36,947 bases of DNA from an uncultured Collinsella sp. (lineage in GTDB: Bacteria; Actinomycetota; Coriobacteriia; Coriobacteriales; Coriobacteriaceae). Positions within the stretch are counted from its first letter, which is position 1. Each line of letters starts with the position of its first letter. Under the pieces are notes generated by a model that did no database searches, was not told the DNA's origin, and saw nothing but the letters and a program-made list of their open reading frames with translations. The stretch spans positions 1-36,947 of the forward strand of contig UQZU01000021.1 of assembly GCA_900545665.1 (NCBI GenBank). The letters are read 5' to 3'. The translations under genes were made by a program, and so were the position numbers. Below, piece by piece: positions 23,036 to 30,692 of the stretch.

Positions 23036-23735
23036 AGCGGAGCTTGCTGGTCTCGAAATACTTGGGATATTGGTCCAGGACCTCGGTCTGGTTGCGGAAC
23101 ATCATATGCAGGTGCTTGCTGACCAAAAAGCTCGCCTCGATGGGGTCGCGGCCGGCGATGGCGCGGCGGATTTGCTTGTGCTCGTTAACAATCTCCTGAT
23201 TGTCGAGCCTCTGCGTGGCGGCGCGCAGCCAGCGGAAGCGCTCCAGGTCGGCATTGGTCGCCTCGAGCCACGACCACACGGTGCTGCGGCACGCGATGCT
23301 AAAGATCATGCGGTGCATGAGGTTGTCGCTTAAAAAGAATCCGATGCGATCCTCTTCGGCCATGGCCTTTTCCTGCAGTGCGATGGCTCGGTCGAGCTGC
23401 TCGATGCCTGCCGAGGTGGCACGAGCGCAGCACTCCACAATCACCTGTTTTTCCAGGTGTTCGCGAATGTAGCAGGCGCTCTCGGCAAAGGTGAGGTTGA
23501 TGGGCGAGACATAGGTGCCGCTTTGGGGCACGGTGCGCACCAGGCCCTCTTGCGCCAGACGCACCAGTGCCTCGCGCACAGGGGTGCGCCCCATATCCAG
23601 GTCGTCGCAAAGCTGCTTGACGCCTAGCTTTTCGCCCGGCTTGTAGTCCAGGTAGACGATTTTGCGTCGAATGGTGTGGTAGGACTGGTCCTGTAGGCTC
23701 GTTTCCTGCTCGCCGACGTGCATCGATTCTTCCAT
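23034..23735 (-). CDS. GntR-family regulator with FCD domain, 233 aa
   Basis: The winged helix-turn-helix is at about 15-78 (YHTIRRKIVYLDYKPGEKLG, then DMGRTPVREALVRLAQEGLV and SGTYVSP). An all-helical FCD effector domain follows (about 85-220), with DNLMHRMIF and NEHKQIRRAI carrying the Asp/His residues that bind metal in this family. Ligands are usually small organic acids or amino acids. GAGG precedes the ATG at 23735; an internal ATG at 23720 is possible. It is divergent from the YeiH-type transporter gene, its most likely target. Confidence 0.88.
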   Translation of the reverse strand: MEESMHVGEQETSLQDQSYHTIRRKIVYLDYKPGEKLGVKQLCDDLDMGRTPVREALVRLAQEGLVRTVPQSGTYVSPINLTFAESACYIREHLEKQVIVECCARATSAGIEQLDRAIALQEKAMAEEDRIGFFLSDNLMHRMIFSIACRSTVWSWLEATNADLERFRWLRAATQRLDNQEIVNEHKQIRRAIAGRDPIEASFLVSKHLHMMFRNQTEVLDQYPKYFETSKLR

Positions 23736-23777
23736 AGTGCCTCACAACCGTTCTATCACACTCATATATCAGCTGTT

Positions 23778-23814
23778 AATTATGCCGCGAATCAGCTCTC
23801 CGCGGTGGGTAATT
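23778..23814. promoter_or_regulatory. Inverted repeat between gntR-type and yeiH-type genes
   Basis: AATTA-tg-CCGCG (23778-23789) is mirrored by CGCGG-tggg-TAATT (23801-23814), around an 11-nt centre. It lies in the shared upstream region of the two divergent genes and may be an operator. The role is inferred. Confidence 0.35.
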
Positions 23815-23928
23815 CGGCTGTTGCCCAAGAACTATTGCGGCATCTTAGTCTGTATTTGCGCAGGGCTGTGCCCAATGTTGCCGTATCATAAGCCGTCGCA
23901 AACGTGAAATAGAAAGAAGGAATCCCAT

Positions 23929-24963
23929 ATGCAACTGGCAAATATCGTACGCGAGCGCTGGAAGGGCGTCTTGTTCTGCCTGATCATCGCCATCCCCGCG
24001 ACGTTGTTTGGCAAACAGATTGAGGTGGTCGGTGGGCCGGTATTTGCCATCCTCTTTGGCATGGTTCTGGCGCTTGTCTTTCCCAAGAATCGCCGCGAAC
24101 AGCTCGCCGCCGGTGTCACCTATACGTCTAAAAAAGTCTTGCAGTACGCGGTTATCCTGCTTGGCTTTGGCATGAACCTCTCGCAGATTCTGTCCAAAGG
24201 CGCCCAGTCGCTGCCGATTATCGTGGCGACGATCTCGACCTCGCTTGTCATCGCCTTTGTGCTCTGCCGCGTTATGAACGTGCCGGGCAAGATCGCGACG
24301 CTTGTGGGTGTGGGCTCGTCGATTTGCGGCGGTTCTGCCATCGCTGCGACCGCGCCCGTCATCGATGCCGACGATCGCGAGATTGCCCAAGCCATTTCGG
24401 TCATCTTCCTGTTTAACGTTATCGCGGCGCTCGTGTTTCCGACGCTCGGCGGCATGCTCGGGCTGACCAACGAGGGCTTTGGCCTGTTTGCCGGCACCGC
24501 CATCAACGACACCTCGTCGGTAACGGCTGCGGCGAGCGCCTGGGATAGCATGCATCCCGGCGCCAATGTGCTCGAAAGCGCCACAGTGGTTAAGCTCACC
24601 AGGACGCTGGCCATTATTCCCATTACATTGGCTCTCGCATGCTGGCAGATGCATCTGGCGCGCAAGGCCGGCGGCGACGCCAAAAGCACGTTCTCGCTTA
24701 AACGTGCGTTTCCCATGTTTGTGTTGTTCTTTGTGCTGGCGAGCGTGATCACCACGGTGTTTCAGCTTCCTGCGTCCATTACGGCGCCCATCAAGGAGCT
24801 GTCGAAGTTCTTTATTGTGATGGCCATGGCGGCTATTGGCTTTAATACCGATATCGTCGAGCTGGTCAAAAAGGGCGGCAAACCCATCGCGTTGGGCTTT
24901 TGCTGCTGGATTGGCATTGCATGCATGAGTTTGGGAATGCAGCACGTGCTGGGAATCTGGTAG
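23929..24963 (+). CDS. YeiH-family (UPF0324) putative sulfate exporter, 344 aa
   Basis: This is a polytopic inner-membrane protein with about ten hydrophobic segments, for example VLFCLIIAIPATLFG, VFAILFGMVLALVF and the C-terminal ALGFCCWIGIACMSLG. Family-specific stretches are VLLGFGMNL, GVGSSICGGSAIAATAPVI and GTAINDTSSVTAA. The annotation as a sulfate exporter is by family only, and the substrate is unproven. AAGGAA precedes the ATG. It is divergent from the GntR/FCD gene and followed 266 nt later by the NtrC-like gene; those two regulators on either side are the obvious candidates for its control. Confidence 0.88.
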   Translation: MQLANIVRERWKGVLFCLIIAIPATLFGKQIEVVGGPVFAILFGMVLALVFPKNRREQLAAGVTYTSKKVLQYAVILLGFGMNLSQILSKGAQSLPIIVATISTSLVIAFVLCRVMNVPGKIATLVGVGSSICGGSAIAATAPVIDADDREIAQAISVIFLFNVIAALVFPTLGGMLGLTNEGFGLFAGTAINDTSSVTAAASAWDSMHPGANVLESATVVKLTRTLAIIPITLALACWQMHLARKAGGDAKSTFSLKRAFPMFVLFFVLASVITTVFQLPASITAPIKELSKFFIVMAMAAIGFNTDIVELVKKGGKPIALGFCCWIGIACMSLGMQHVLGIW

Positions 24964-25015
24964 AGAAGTAGCTGAGTTGCGTGCTGCGTGCTGGCGAGCG
25001 CATTCTCACGGTGGA

Positions 25016-25104
25016 GCGATAGGAGCTCTTGCGGGTATGGCTTGTCCGCAGGTTGATAGGTCCCGAAGAGCTCTTATCGCCCCGCCAGGATGGCGATGCG
25101 GGGC
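25016..25104. repeat. Paired inverted repeats after the YeiH-type gene
   Basis: GCGATAGGAGCTCTTGCGGG (25016-25035) is nearly the reverse complement of 25062-25080. Next to it GCCCCGC (25079-25085) pairs with GCGGGGC (25098-25104). No T-tract follows either. They occupy the gap between the transporter and the NtrC-like regulator and could be a REP-type element or a structured 3' end. Confidence 0.65.
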
Positions 25105-25229
25105 AATTCATATACTCGCAGGACGGCGACTTTTGCCCTATAGTGTTTGGTGAGTAATATCGTTCAATTTTGAAACATTCGGTCGTGCGACCGTCGGCGG
25201 TTGCACGTCGCCGCGGACAGGGGCAAATC

Positions 25230-26447
25230 ATGGATAGCGATGCCAAGCTGCAGATTCTGATTGAGGCATTGTCCGCAGCCGGAGCATCGGCGCTGGCAAT
25301 CGATGAGCGCGGTGGTGTTGTGATCTCGACTATGAGTGACGCGGCGCTCGAGCAGGATATCGCTGCTTTTGTTTCCGAGCGTCTCGCTCGCGTGGGCGAT
25401 GGGGCGCGCCTGGTGATGGGCCACGAGGGCGTGCGGTTGAGCTTGACGGTGCGCCCGACGGCCAAGGAGCGCGGAGCGCTTTGGGTGGTCGTGGCGCATG
25501 AGGTGCGCGCCGCTGCGACGCATGCGGGCATCGAGTGGCTCAATGCCGACGAAGTCGAGGCTCGCTACGCGTCGAGCACGTACGGCATCGTCGAAGACAC
25601 GGCGGCGGTCGCTGCCCCCGTACGGGAGAGCTATGCGCGTGGGGTGCCCCTTATGCTCGAGGGCGAGCTGGGCGCGGGGCAGGATCAGATTGCAAGACGC
25701 CTGTACCTGGATGGACCCTATGCCGATCAGCCCTTTGTGTCCGTTGCGCTCGATGAGCTTACGGATCGCGGCTGGCGCCATCTGCTCAAAAGTTCCGAAT
25801 CGCCGCTATTCCAAACGGGGCTGACACTTTGTATGGGCGGCTGGCATGCTGTTGGCCCCCAACGTCTGCGCGAGCTCGTGTCCGCAATGATCGACACGGC
25901 GCTCGCAACTCGTTGCCATGTGGTGTTGACGGCAAACGATATGCCGGGCGGCGGCGAAAGCGATCAGGCTGCTTTTGTAACCGAGCGTCTGGCCTGTGCC
26001 GTGAGTGTGGCGCCGGCGATTGCCGAGCAGGGCGGCGCGTCGGAAAAGGTTGCGCGCTATCTGGGGTATCTGGCAGATATGTTTAAGACGGGTGCCCCCA
26101 TGTTGTCCGCCGCCGCGGCAGAGACGCTCGATGCGTACCGTTGGCCCCGCAATTACCTGCAGCTGCGTGAAGTCTCTGAACGACTCTATATATTAGTGGG
26201 GGCTGGAACGGTGGAGCGTGCCGTGGCGAAAGAGGTGCTTGCCCAGGAGGACGTTATCAAGACCGCGACCTTTGGCGCCCCGGCGCTCGAAAGCGATTTG
26301 TACATCTTGCGTCCCCTGGCCGATACCGAGCGCGATGTCGCACGGTTGGTTCTGCAGCACCTTCACGGCAACAGGACACGTGCGGCAGAGGTGCTCGGTA
26401 TAAGCCGCACGACTTTATGGCGCCTGCTGAAGGACAACGACCGCTGA
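25230..26447 (+). CDS. NtrC-like regulator with a degenerate AAA+ domain, 405 aa
   Basis: Overall layout is that of a bacterial enhancer-binding protein: N-terminal sensing region (1-~130), AAA+-like region (~138-335) and C-terminal Fis-type helix-turn-helix (370-402, HLHGNRTRAAEVLGISRTTL). The ATPase motifs are lost. Walker A reads GELGAGQDQ (145-153), with Gln151 instead of Lys. The Walker B position reads LTLCMGGWHAVGPQ, with no Asp-Glu. The GAFTGA sigma-54 loop is missing between VSVALDEL and this point. The WPxNxxxL region (WPRNYLQLREV) survives. It therefore cannot drive sigma-54 polymerase in the usual way and is probably a DNA-binding regulator with an inert core. The ATG at 25230 follows AGGGG; an earlier TTG at 25170 is less likely. 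Confidence 0.75.
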   Translation: MDSDAKLQILIEALSAAGASALAIDERGGVVISTMSDAALEQDIAAFVSERLARVGDGARLVMGHEGVRLSLTVRPTAKERGALWVVVAHEVRAAATHAGIEWLNADEVEARYASSTYGIVEDTAAVAAPVRESYARGVPLMLEGELGAGQDQIARRLYLDGPYADQPFVSVALDELTDRGWRHLLKSSESPLFQTGLTLCMGGWHAVGPQRLRELVSAMIDTALATRCHVVLTANDMPGGGESDQAAFVTERLACAVSVAPAIAEQGGASEKVARYLGYLADMFKTGAPMLSAAAAETLDAYRWPRNYLQLREVSERLYILVGAGTVERAVAKEVLAQEDVIKTATFGAPALESDLYILRPLADTERDVARLVLQHLHGNRTRAAEVLGISRTTLWRLLKDNDR

Positions 26448-26530
26448 GCGAGGCGCCGTGACCGCGTGCGGCGCGTGTGATACAGTCCAAAGAAGCATTG
26501 TTTCGATTGTGTTACGGCGTGCGGGGGAGT

Positions 26531-27106
26531 ATGGCGGAGACTTCAAAAACGAACCGAACAAAGCGAAGTGCGGCGCCGGTCGGCCGGCGTACGACTTCGC
26601 GGACGTGGGGCAAAAGCGCCTCGGGGTTCGACGGCTCGTTCAAGCGCACAAAATATGGCTATCCTTCGGCAAGCGCTCGCTTGGCCATGCAGGCCGAGTC
26701 CTCGTTGTGGGGACGAAGGCGCGTGGTGGGCTCAAAGCTCAAGCACGATGGAACGCTCGGCTACATTAGCCGCGGTGCTGCCCGCCGTAGCGGCCTCAAT
26801 CCTGCAGGCTGGCATCGTTACGTGCCGATCGTGGTCGTTGCCGCGATAATCGTCATCGCGCTCGCGGCGCTCGGATATGCCGGCGACGGCGCGAGTCTGG
26901 GCGCGATGTTCAAATCGCCTGAACTTGCGCATGCTGGCACGGAGCTTGTTGAAGGCGCACAAGACCAGACGGGTGTGGCGCCCCAGCGCGGTATGGTCGC
27001 AGCTGCTGCCACCATTGCTGATGCTCAAAAGGACGAGGACGAACAAGGCGACGGCGCCAAAACGACTCACACGAACGAAACGACGACAACTCTATCGGCA
27101 AGATAA
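26531..27106 (+). CDS. Hypothetical single-pass membrane protein, 191 aa
   Basis: I do not recognise the family. The first ~90 residues are basic and Ser/Thr/Arg-rich, one hydrophobic helix follows at about 99-119 (VPIVVVAAIIVIALAALG), and the remainder is Ala/Asp/Glu/Thr-rich and probably disordered outside the membrane. That gives a cytoplasmic N-terminus by the positive-inside rule. The ATG at 26531 has GGGGGAG very close upstream; a GTG at 26477 would add 18 residues. It follows the NtrC-like gene by 83 nt and may be co-transcribed. No terminator is clear after it. Confidence 0.55.
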   Translation: MAETSKTNRTKRSAAPVGRRTTSRTWGKSASGFDGSFKRTKYGYPSASARLAMQAESSLWGRRRVVGSKLKHDGTLGYISRGAARRSGLNPAGWHRYVPIVVVAAIIVIALAALGYAGDGASLGAMFKSPELAHAGTELVEGAQDQTGVAPQRGMVAAAATIADAQKDEDEQGDGAKTTHTNETTTTLSAR

Positions 27107-27150
27107 GTTGCGAGTGGGGCAGCAAATATGGGACGGGGCCTTTCAGCGGG

Positions 27151-27174
27151 TCCGCCGTTCGACAGAACGGCGGA
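27151..27174. terminator. Hairpin at the end of the nitroreductase gene
   Basis: TCCGCCGTTC (27151-27160) and GAACGGCGGA (27165-27174) form a perfect 10-bp stem with a GACA loop between two converging genes. There is no T-tract on either strand. Confidence 0.5.
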
Positions 27175-27179
27175 ACTGT

Positions 27180-27701
27180 CTACCTGACATACACCACGTT
27201 GTCGCGGCGAGGCTTGGCCTCGGGAAGCACGTCCTCGGCATAGCCCAGAATGCAGTTGCCGACGCCGCGCAGGCTTCCGTCGGCGGGCAGATCCCAGCTG
27301 GCCAGCAGTTCGAGACCCTCGGGCGAATCGAAAACCTCGTGGGCGCGATGAATCCAGCACGAATCAACACCCAGCGCATAGGCAGCATTGAGCAGGTTGC
27401 CCATGGCAAGCGAACCGTCTTCCAGATGCGTGGGCACGCTGCGGTCGACCAGTACCACCACAACGGTTTTGGCACCGTAGAAGGGGTCGCCGTTGCTGCC
27501 CATGACTTGTGCATTGAGTTGCGAGAGGCGCTCGACGGTCGCGGGGTCGGTAACGGCGACAAACGTCACCGGCTGGCGGCCCATGCCGCTGGGCGCGTAC
27601 TGGCCTGCCTCGATAATGCGTGCGAGCTTTTCTGCCTCGACGGGGCGATCGCTGTAGTTGCGGCAGCTACGGCGATGGATGAGCGCTTCGATGGTCTCCA
27701 T
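27180..27701 (-). CDS. Nitroreductase-family flavoprotein, 173 aa
   Basis: This is a small FMN-dependent NAD(P)H oxidoreductase. The N-terminus IHRRSCRNYSDRPVE and APSGMGRQPVTFVAV form the flavin-binding start. LAMGNLLNAAYALGVDSCWI is the conserved central helix, and GNCILGYAEDVLPEAKPRRDNVVYV is the usual end. The physiological electron acceptor is unknown. The start at 27701 has AGGAGAA upstream; a longer frame to 27830 is not needed. It is divergent from the 96-aa gene. Confidence 0.9.
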   Translation of the reverse strand: METIEALIHRRSCRNYSDRPVEAEKLARIIEAGQYAPSGMGRQPVTFVAVTDPATVERLSQLNAQVMGSNGDPFYGAKTVVVVLVDRSVPTHLEDGSLAMGNLLNAAYALGVDSCWIHRAHEVFDSPEGLELLASWDLPADGSLRGVGNCILGYAEDVLPEAKPRRDNVVYVR

Positions 27702-27919
27702 GGGTTCTCCTAGCGATGACGTTGCAGATGCTCCGTTCTTACCCGCCGTGCCGTAGCCGTAATCGCGCAGAGGGGCCCAAACAGCAATGGCTACCAATCG
27801 GAAAAGTCGGTTTGCATAAAACTGCGACAAAAATGTGAGAAGCTGATGAGATGGTTAAACGTTTTATCCCGTCTACCCTGCGGTTTTTTACCACTTGCCT
27901 AAAACTTGGGCGCATATCT

Positions 27920-27961
27920 ATTGATAAAGGTTTTACTAAAGGGGTACCAACGTTTATCAAT
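27920..27961. promoter_or_regulatory. Inverted repeat upstream of the 96-aa gene
   Basis: ATTGATAAA (27920-27928) and TTTATCAAT (27953-27961) are perfect 9-bp arms with 24 nt between, 36 nt before the start codon. It could be a leader hairpin or a widely spaced operator. Confidence 0.45.
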
Positions 27962-27996
27962 GCGCTGTGGTGGCGCTGGGCCAGGAGGTAACTATC

Positions 27997-28287
27997 ATGT
28001 TCCAGGCTGGAGATGTCGTCGAGACGGACTTCGAAGGATTTCTGAAGCTGCTGCGTTCCAAGACGCGCGCTTTTGTGACGATCGACGATCACGAGTACTA
28101 CATCACGCACACCGATGGCTATTGGCGTGTTCAGGATTGCGAGGCCCTCAACGACAAGGGCCACTTTACTGACTGCTCCGAGCTGGTCAACACGGTCTGC
28201 GAGGTCGTCGAGCTGCCGTGGATTGCCGGCAAGAGCCTGCATGACAGCTTCTCGGGTGCTACGGTCTATGAGGCCGTCGCTGCTTAA
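27997..28287 (+). CDS. Conserved small protein of unknown function, 96 aa
   Basis: I cannot assign a family. The protein is acidic and soluble, with no signal or membrane segment: MFQAGDVVETDFEGFLKLLR at the start, then alternating strands (FVTIDDHEYYITHTDGYWRV) and helices, and three cysteines in the middle. A very strong AGGAGGTAA site sets the ATG at 27997. Codon use matches a well-expressed gene and a strong terminator follows, so it is a real single-gene unit. The inverted repeat at 27920-27961 may control it. Confidence 0.75.
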   Translation: MFQAGDVVETDFEGFLKLLRSKTRAFVTIDDHEYYITHTDGYWRVQDCEALNDKGHFTDCSELVNTVCEVVELPWIAGKSLHDSFSGATVYEAVAA

Positions 28288-28313
28288 CAGCCAACACTCG
28301 ATATTCTCTCGCA

Positions 28314-28349
28314 ACCGCCGGCGCCGCCCCCGCGCCGGCGGTCTTTTTT
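28314..28349 (+). terminator. Terminator after the 96-aa gene
   Basis: ACCGCCGGCGC (28314-28324) pairs perfectly with GCGCCGGCGGT (28332-28342), followed by C and six T residues. Confidence 0.92.
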
Positions 28350-28391
28350 GTCGATATGCTTATGTAGAGCCGACCATAAACAACGAGCTTA

Positions 28392-28453
28392 TTGACGATA
28401 GTCAAAATTCGGACTAATGTAGAGATACAAATTGGTCAAAACTCGGACAATCG
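28392..28453 (+). promoter_or_regulatory. MarR operator boxes over the marR-ABC promoter
   Basis: GTCAAAATTCGGAC (28401-28414) and GTCAAAACTCGGAC (28435-28448) are 13/14-identical direct repeats 34 bp apart. The first sits in the palindrome TAGTC-N8-GACTA (28399-28416). A -35-like TTGACG is at 28392-28397. They lie 19-66 nt before the marR start, so autoregulation by the MarR protein is likely. Confidence 0.6.
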
Positions 28454-28466
28454 AATGGTGGGATAG

Positions 28467-28967
28467 ATGAATAGCGCGGTTACGCTGGTCGATTTCGACC
28501 GGATGCTCAATGGACTCGACCATATCTATTCGGAGTTCTCGCGCACCTGCGGTCTTTCGGACTGCGCCTATTGGATGCTCGTCGACACCAGCACGGCGGG
28601 CGGTAGCATCGCCGTGAGTCGCCTGACAAGCGAATGGTTCTATAGCAAGCAGACCATTAACTCGGCAATTAAAACTCTGACGGCGCGAGGGCTTGCAACG
28701 CTGGAATTTGCCGAAGGCAGTCGTAAGAATAAGGTCGTTTGTTTGACCGATGAGGGCCGGCGGTTCGCCGAGCACTATGCGTTGCCGGCGGTTAAAGCCG
28801 AGCAGCGTGCCTTTGGCGCGCTCGAGCCGTGGGAGCAGCGCGAGATTATGCGCTTGGTCGGTAAGTTCTCCCATGTTCTTAACGAAGAGTGCGAGGCGTT
28901 TAAACAGCAGATGGCCGCGGAGAACGATGCGAACGATAAGATCGAGGGGGAGACATGCGACTCTTAA
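28467..28967 (+). CDS. MarR-family transcriptional regulator, 166 aa
   Basis: The winged helix protein has the MarR pattern: dimerisation helix (about 8-30), a core with WFYSKQTINSAIKTLTARGL as the recognition region, and the wing EFAEGSRKNKVVCLTDEGRRFAE. Family members repress efflux or stress genes until a small molecule is bound. Its 3' end overlaps the first ABC exporter gene by 13 nt, so it is co-transcribed with the exporter it presumably controls. A GGTGGGAT site precedes the ATG. Two GTCAAAAnTCGGAC boxes upstream are its probable operators. Confidence 0.88.
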   Translation: MNSAVTLVDFDRMLNGLDHIYSEFSRTCGLSDCAYWMLVDTSTAGGSIAVSRLTSEWFYSKQTINSAIKTLTARGLATLEFAEGSRKNKVVCLTDEGRRFAEHYALPAVKAEQRAFGALEPWEQREIMRLVGKFSHVLNEECEAFKQQMAAENDANDKIEGETCDS

Positions 28968-30691
28968 TGAGGTTTATGAGGCCGTATCGTGGGCTGATTG
29001 CGGTGACGCTGTTTGCGGTGCTGATAGATAACGTCGGTACGCTGTTGGTTCCCACGATGCTGGCGAACATGGTCAACACCGGTATTACCACGGGCGATGT
29101 CGACTATATTTTACGCAACGGTCTGTACATGCTTATCGCGACCGGCATGGCCAGCGGCGGCACGGTGCTGGGCTGCTATCTTTCGGCGCGCCTGGCCGCC
29201 AACGTGGCCTGCGATATCCGCAATGCCGTGTACGACAAGTCGCTCGAACTCGCGGCCAGCGACTTTGAGCGCTTTGGCACGGGGTCGATGATCACGCGCT
29301 CGCTCAACGACATCAACGTGATTCAGCAGGCCATTCTGCAGACGATTCAGTTGGTGCTGCCGGTGCCGTTCTTGGCCGTCGCGGGCATTATTTTTGCTTG
29401 GTTCATCGATCCCGCCATGGGAACGCTGCTGGGCGTGGTGGTTGCGATCGTGCTGGTGGCGGCGGTCTTTACGGTGGCTAACGCCGCGCCGATTTTTATG
29501 CGCCTGCAGAGCTTTATCGACCGCATGAACGTGGTGCTGCGTGAGAACATCGTGGGCGTTCGCGTCATCCGCGCTTTCAATAAGGAGCGCCACGAGGAGC
29601 AGCGCCTGGACGAGGTATTTAGCGATTACGCGGACAATGCCATTAAGGTCAACCACCTGTTTGTGGGGCTCGACAGCTCCAGCTTCTTTTTGATGAACAT
29701 CGCCGAGGTGGCGGTGCTGTGGGTGGGTGGCAACCGCGTGGGCGCCCATGCGATGCAGATTGCGAGCATCTCAGCGGTGCTCGAATATGCAATCCTGATC
29801 CTGTTCTTTGTGATGATGGCGCAGATGGTGATTCTGACGCTTCCGCGCGCCGCGGCGTGCCTAAGCCGTGCAAAGCAAGTGCTGGAGATTGAGCCGAGCA
29901 TCGTCGATGGTGAGGGTACGCTCGACGCGGGCAAGTCCGACTCAAAGGACGGAGCCGACGCGGTGGCCGTGTTCGACCACATGTCGTTTCGCTTTGACGA
30001 CGCCGACGAGGACACGCTGTGCAACCTGAGCTTTGCCTGTCGCCGTGGCCAGACGACCGCGATCGTGGGTTCGACGGGATCGGGCAAATCGACGGTGGCC
30101 AAGCTCTTGTTGCGTTTCCACGATGCCACGAAGGGCGCCATTCGCCTGAACGGCGTTGACCTGCGCGACCTTCCGCAAGGTGAGATTCGCGGGCATATCG
30201 CTTACGTGCCGCAGAAGGCGTGGCTGTTCTCGGGTACGGTGGCGAGCAACCTGCGCTTTGGCAACGAGGGTGCGACTGAGGCTGACATGCTCCATGCGCT
30301 GGAGGTTGCCCAGAGCACCTTTGTGCTCGATCAGCCGCAGGGGCTCGATACCCCGGTGGCGCAGGGTGGCACGAACTTTTCGGGCGGCCAGCGCCAGCGT
30401 CTGGCCATCGCCCGTGCGCTCATGAAGCATGCCGATCTATATATCTTCGATGACAGTTTTTCGGCCCTGGACTTTAAGACCGACGCCGCCTTGCGCCATG
30501 CGTTGCAAGACGAGACGCGTGACGCTGCGGTGCTCATCATCGCGCAGCGCATCTCGACCATTTTGCATGCCGATCAGATCGTGGTGCTCAAGGATGGCGA
30601 GATCGTGGGCCTAGGCACGCACGACGAGCTTATGGAAACCTGCGAGGTGTACCGCGCTATCGCGGAATCGCAGATGAAGGGAGGTGAGTAG
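28955..30691 (+). CDS. ABC exporter half-transporter, subunit with degenerate ATP site, 578 aa
   Basis: Type IV exporter fold: six membrane helices (about 15-300) fused to an ATPase domain. Walker A GSTGSGKS is at 372-379, signature FSGGQRQR near 475 and Walker B YIFDDSFSALD. The catalytic Glu is Asp500 and the switch His is Gln531 (IIAQRIS). These two changes mark the subunit that contributes the inactive site in heterodimeric exporters such as TM287/288 or BmrCD. GGGGGAG before the ATG lies within marR. The next gene starts one base after its stop codon. Confidence 0.93.
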   Translation: MRLLMRFMRPYRGLIAVTLFAVLIDNVGTLLVPTMLANMVNTGITTGDVDYILRNGLYMLIATGMASGGTVLGCYLSARLAANVACDIRNAVYDKSLELAASDFERFGTGSMITRSLNDINVIQQAILQTIQLVLPVPFLAVAGIIFAWFIDPAMGTLLGVVVAIVLVAAVFTVANAAPIFMRLQSFIDRMNVVLRENIVGVRVIRAFNKERHEEQRLDEVFSDYADNAIKVNHLFVGLDSSSFFLMNIAEVAVLWVGGNRVGAHAMQIASISAVLEYAILILFFVMMAQMVILTLPRAAACLSRAKQVLEIEPSIVDGEGTLDAGKSDSKDGADAVAVFDHMSFRFDDADEDTLCNLSFACRRGQTTAIVGSTGSGKSTVAKLLLRFHDATKGAIRLNGVDLRDLPQGEIRGHIAYVPQKAWLFSGTVASNLRFGNEGATEADMLHALEVAQSTFVLDQPQGLDTPVAQGGTNFSGGQRQRLAIARALMKHADLYIFDDSFSALDFKTDAALRHALQDETRDAAVLIIAQRISTILHADQIVVLKDGEIVGLGTHDELMETCEVYRAIAESQMKGGE

Positions 30692-30692
30692 C

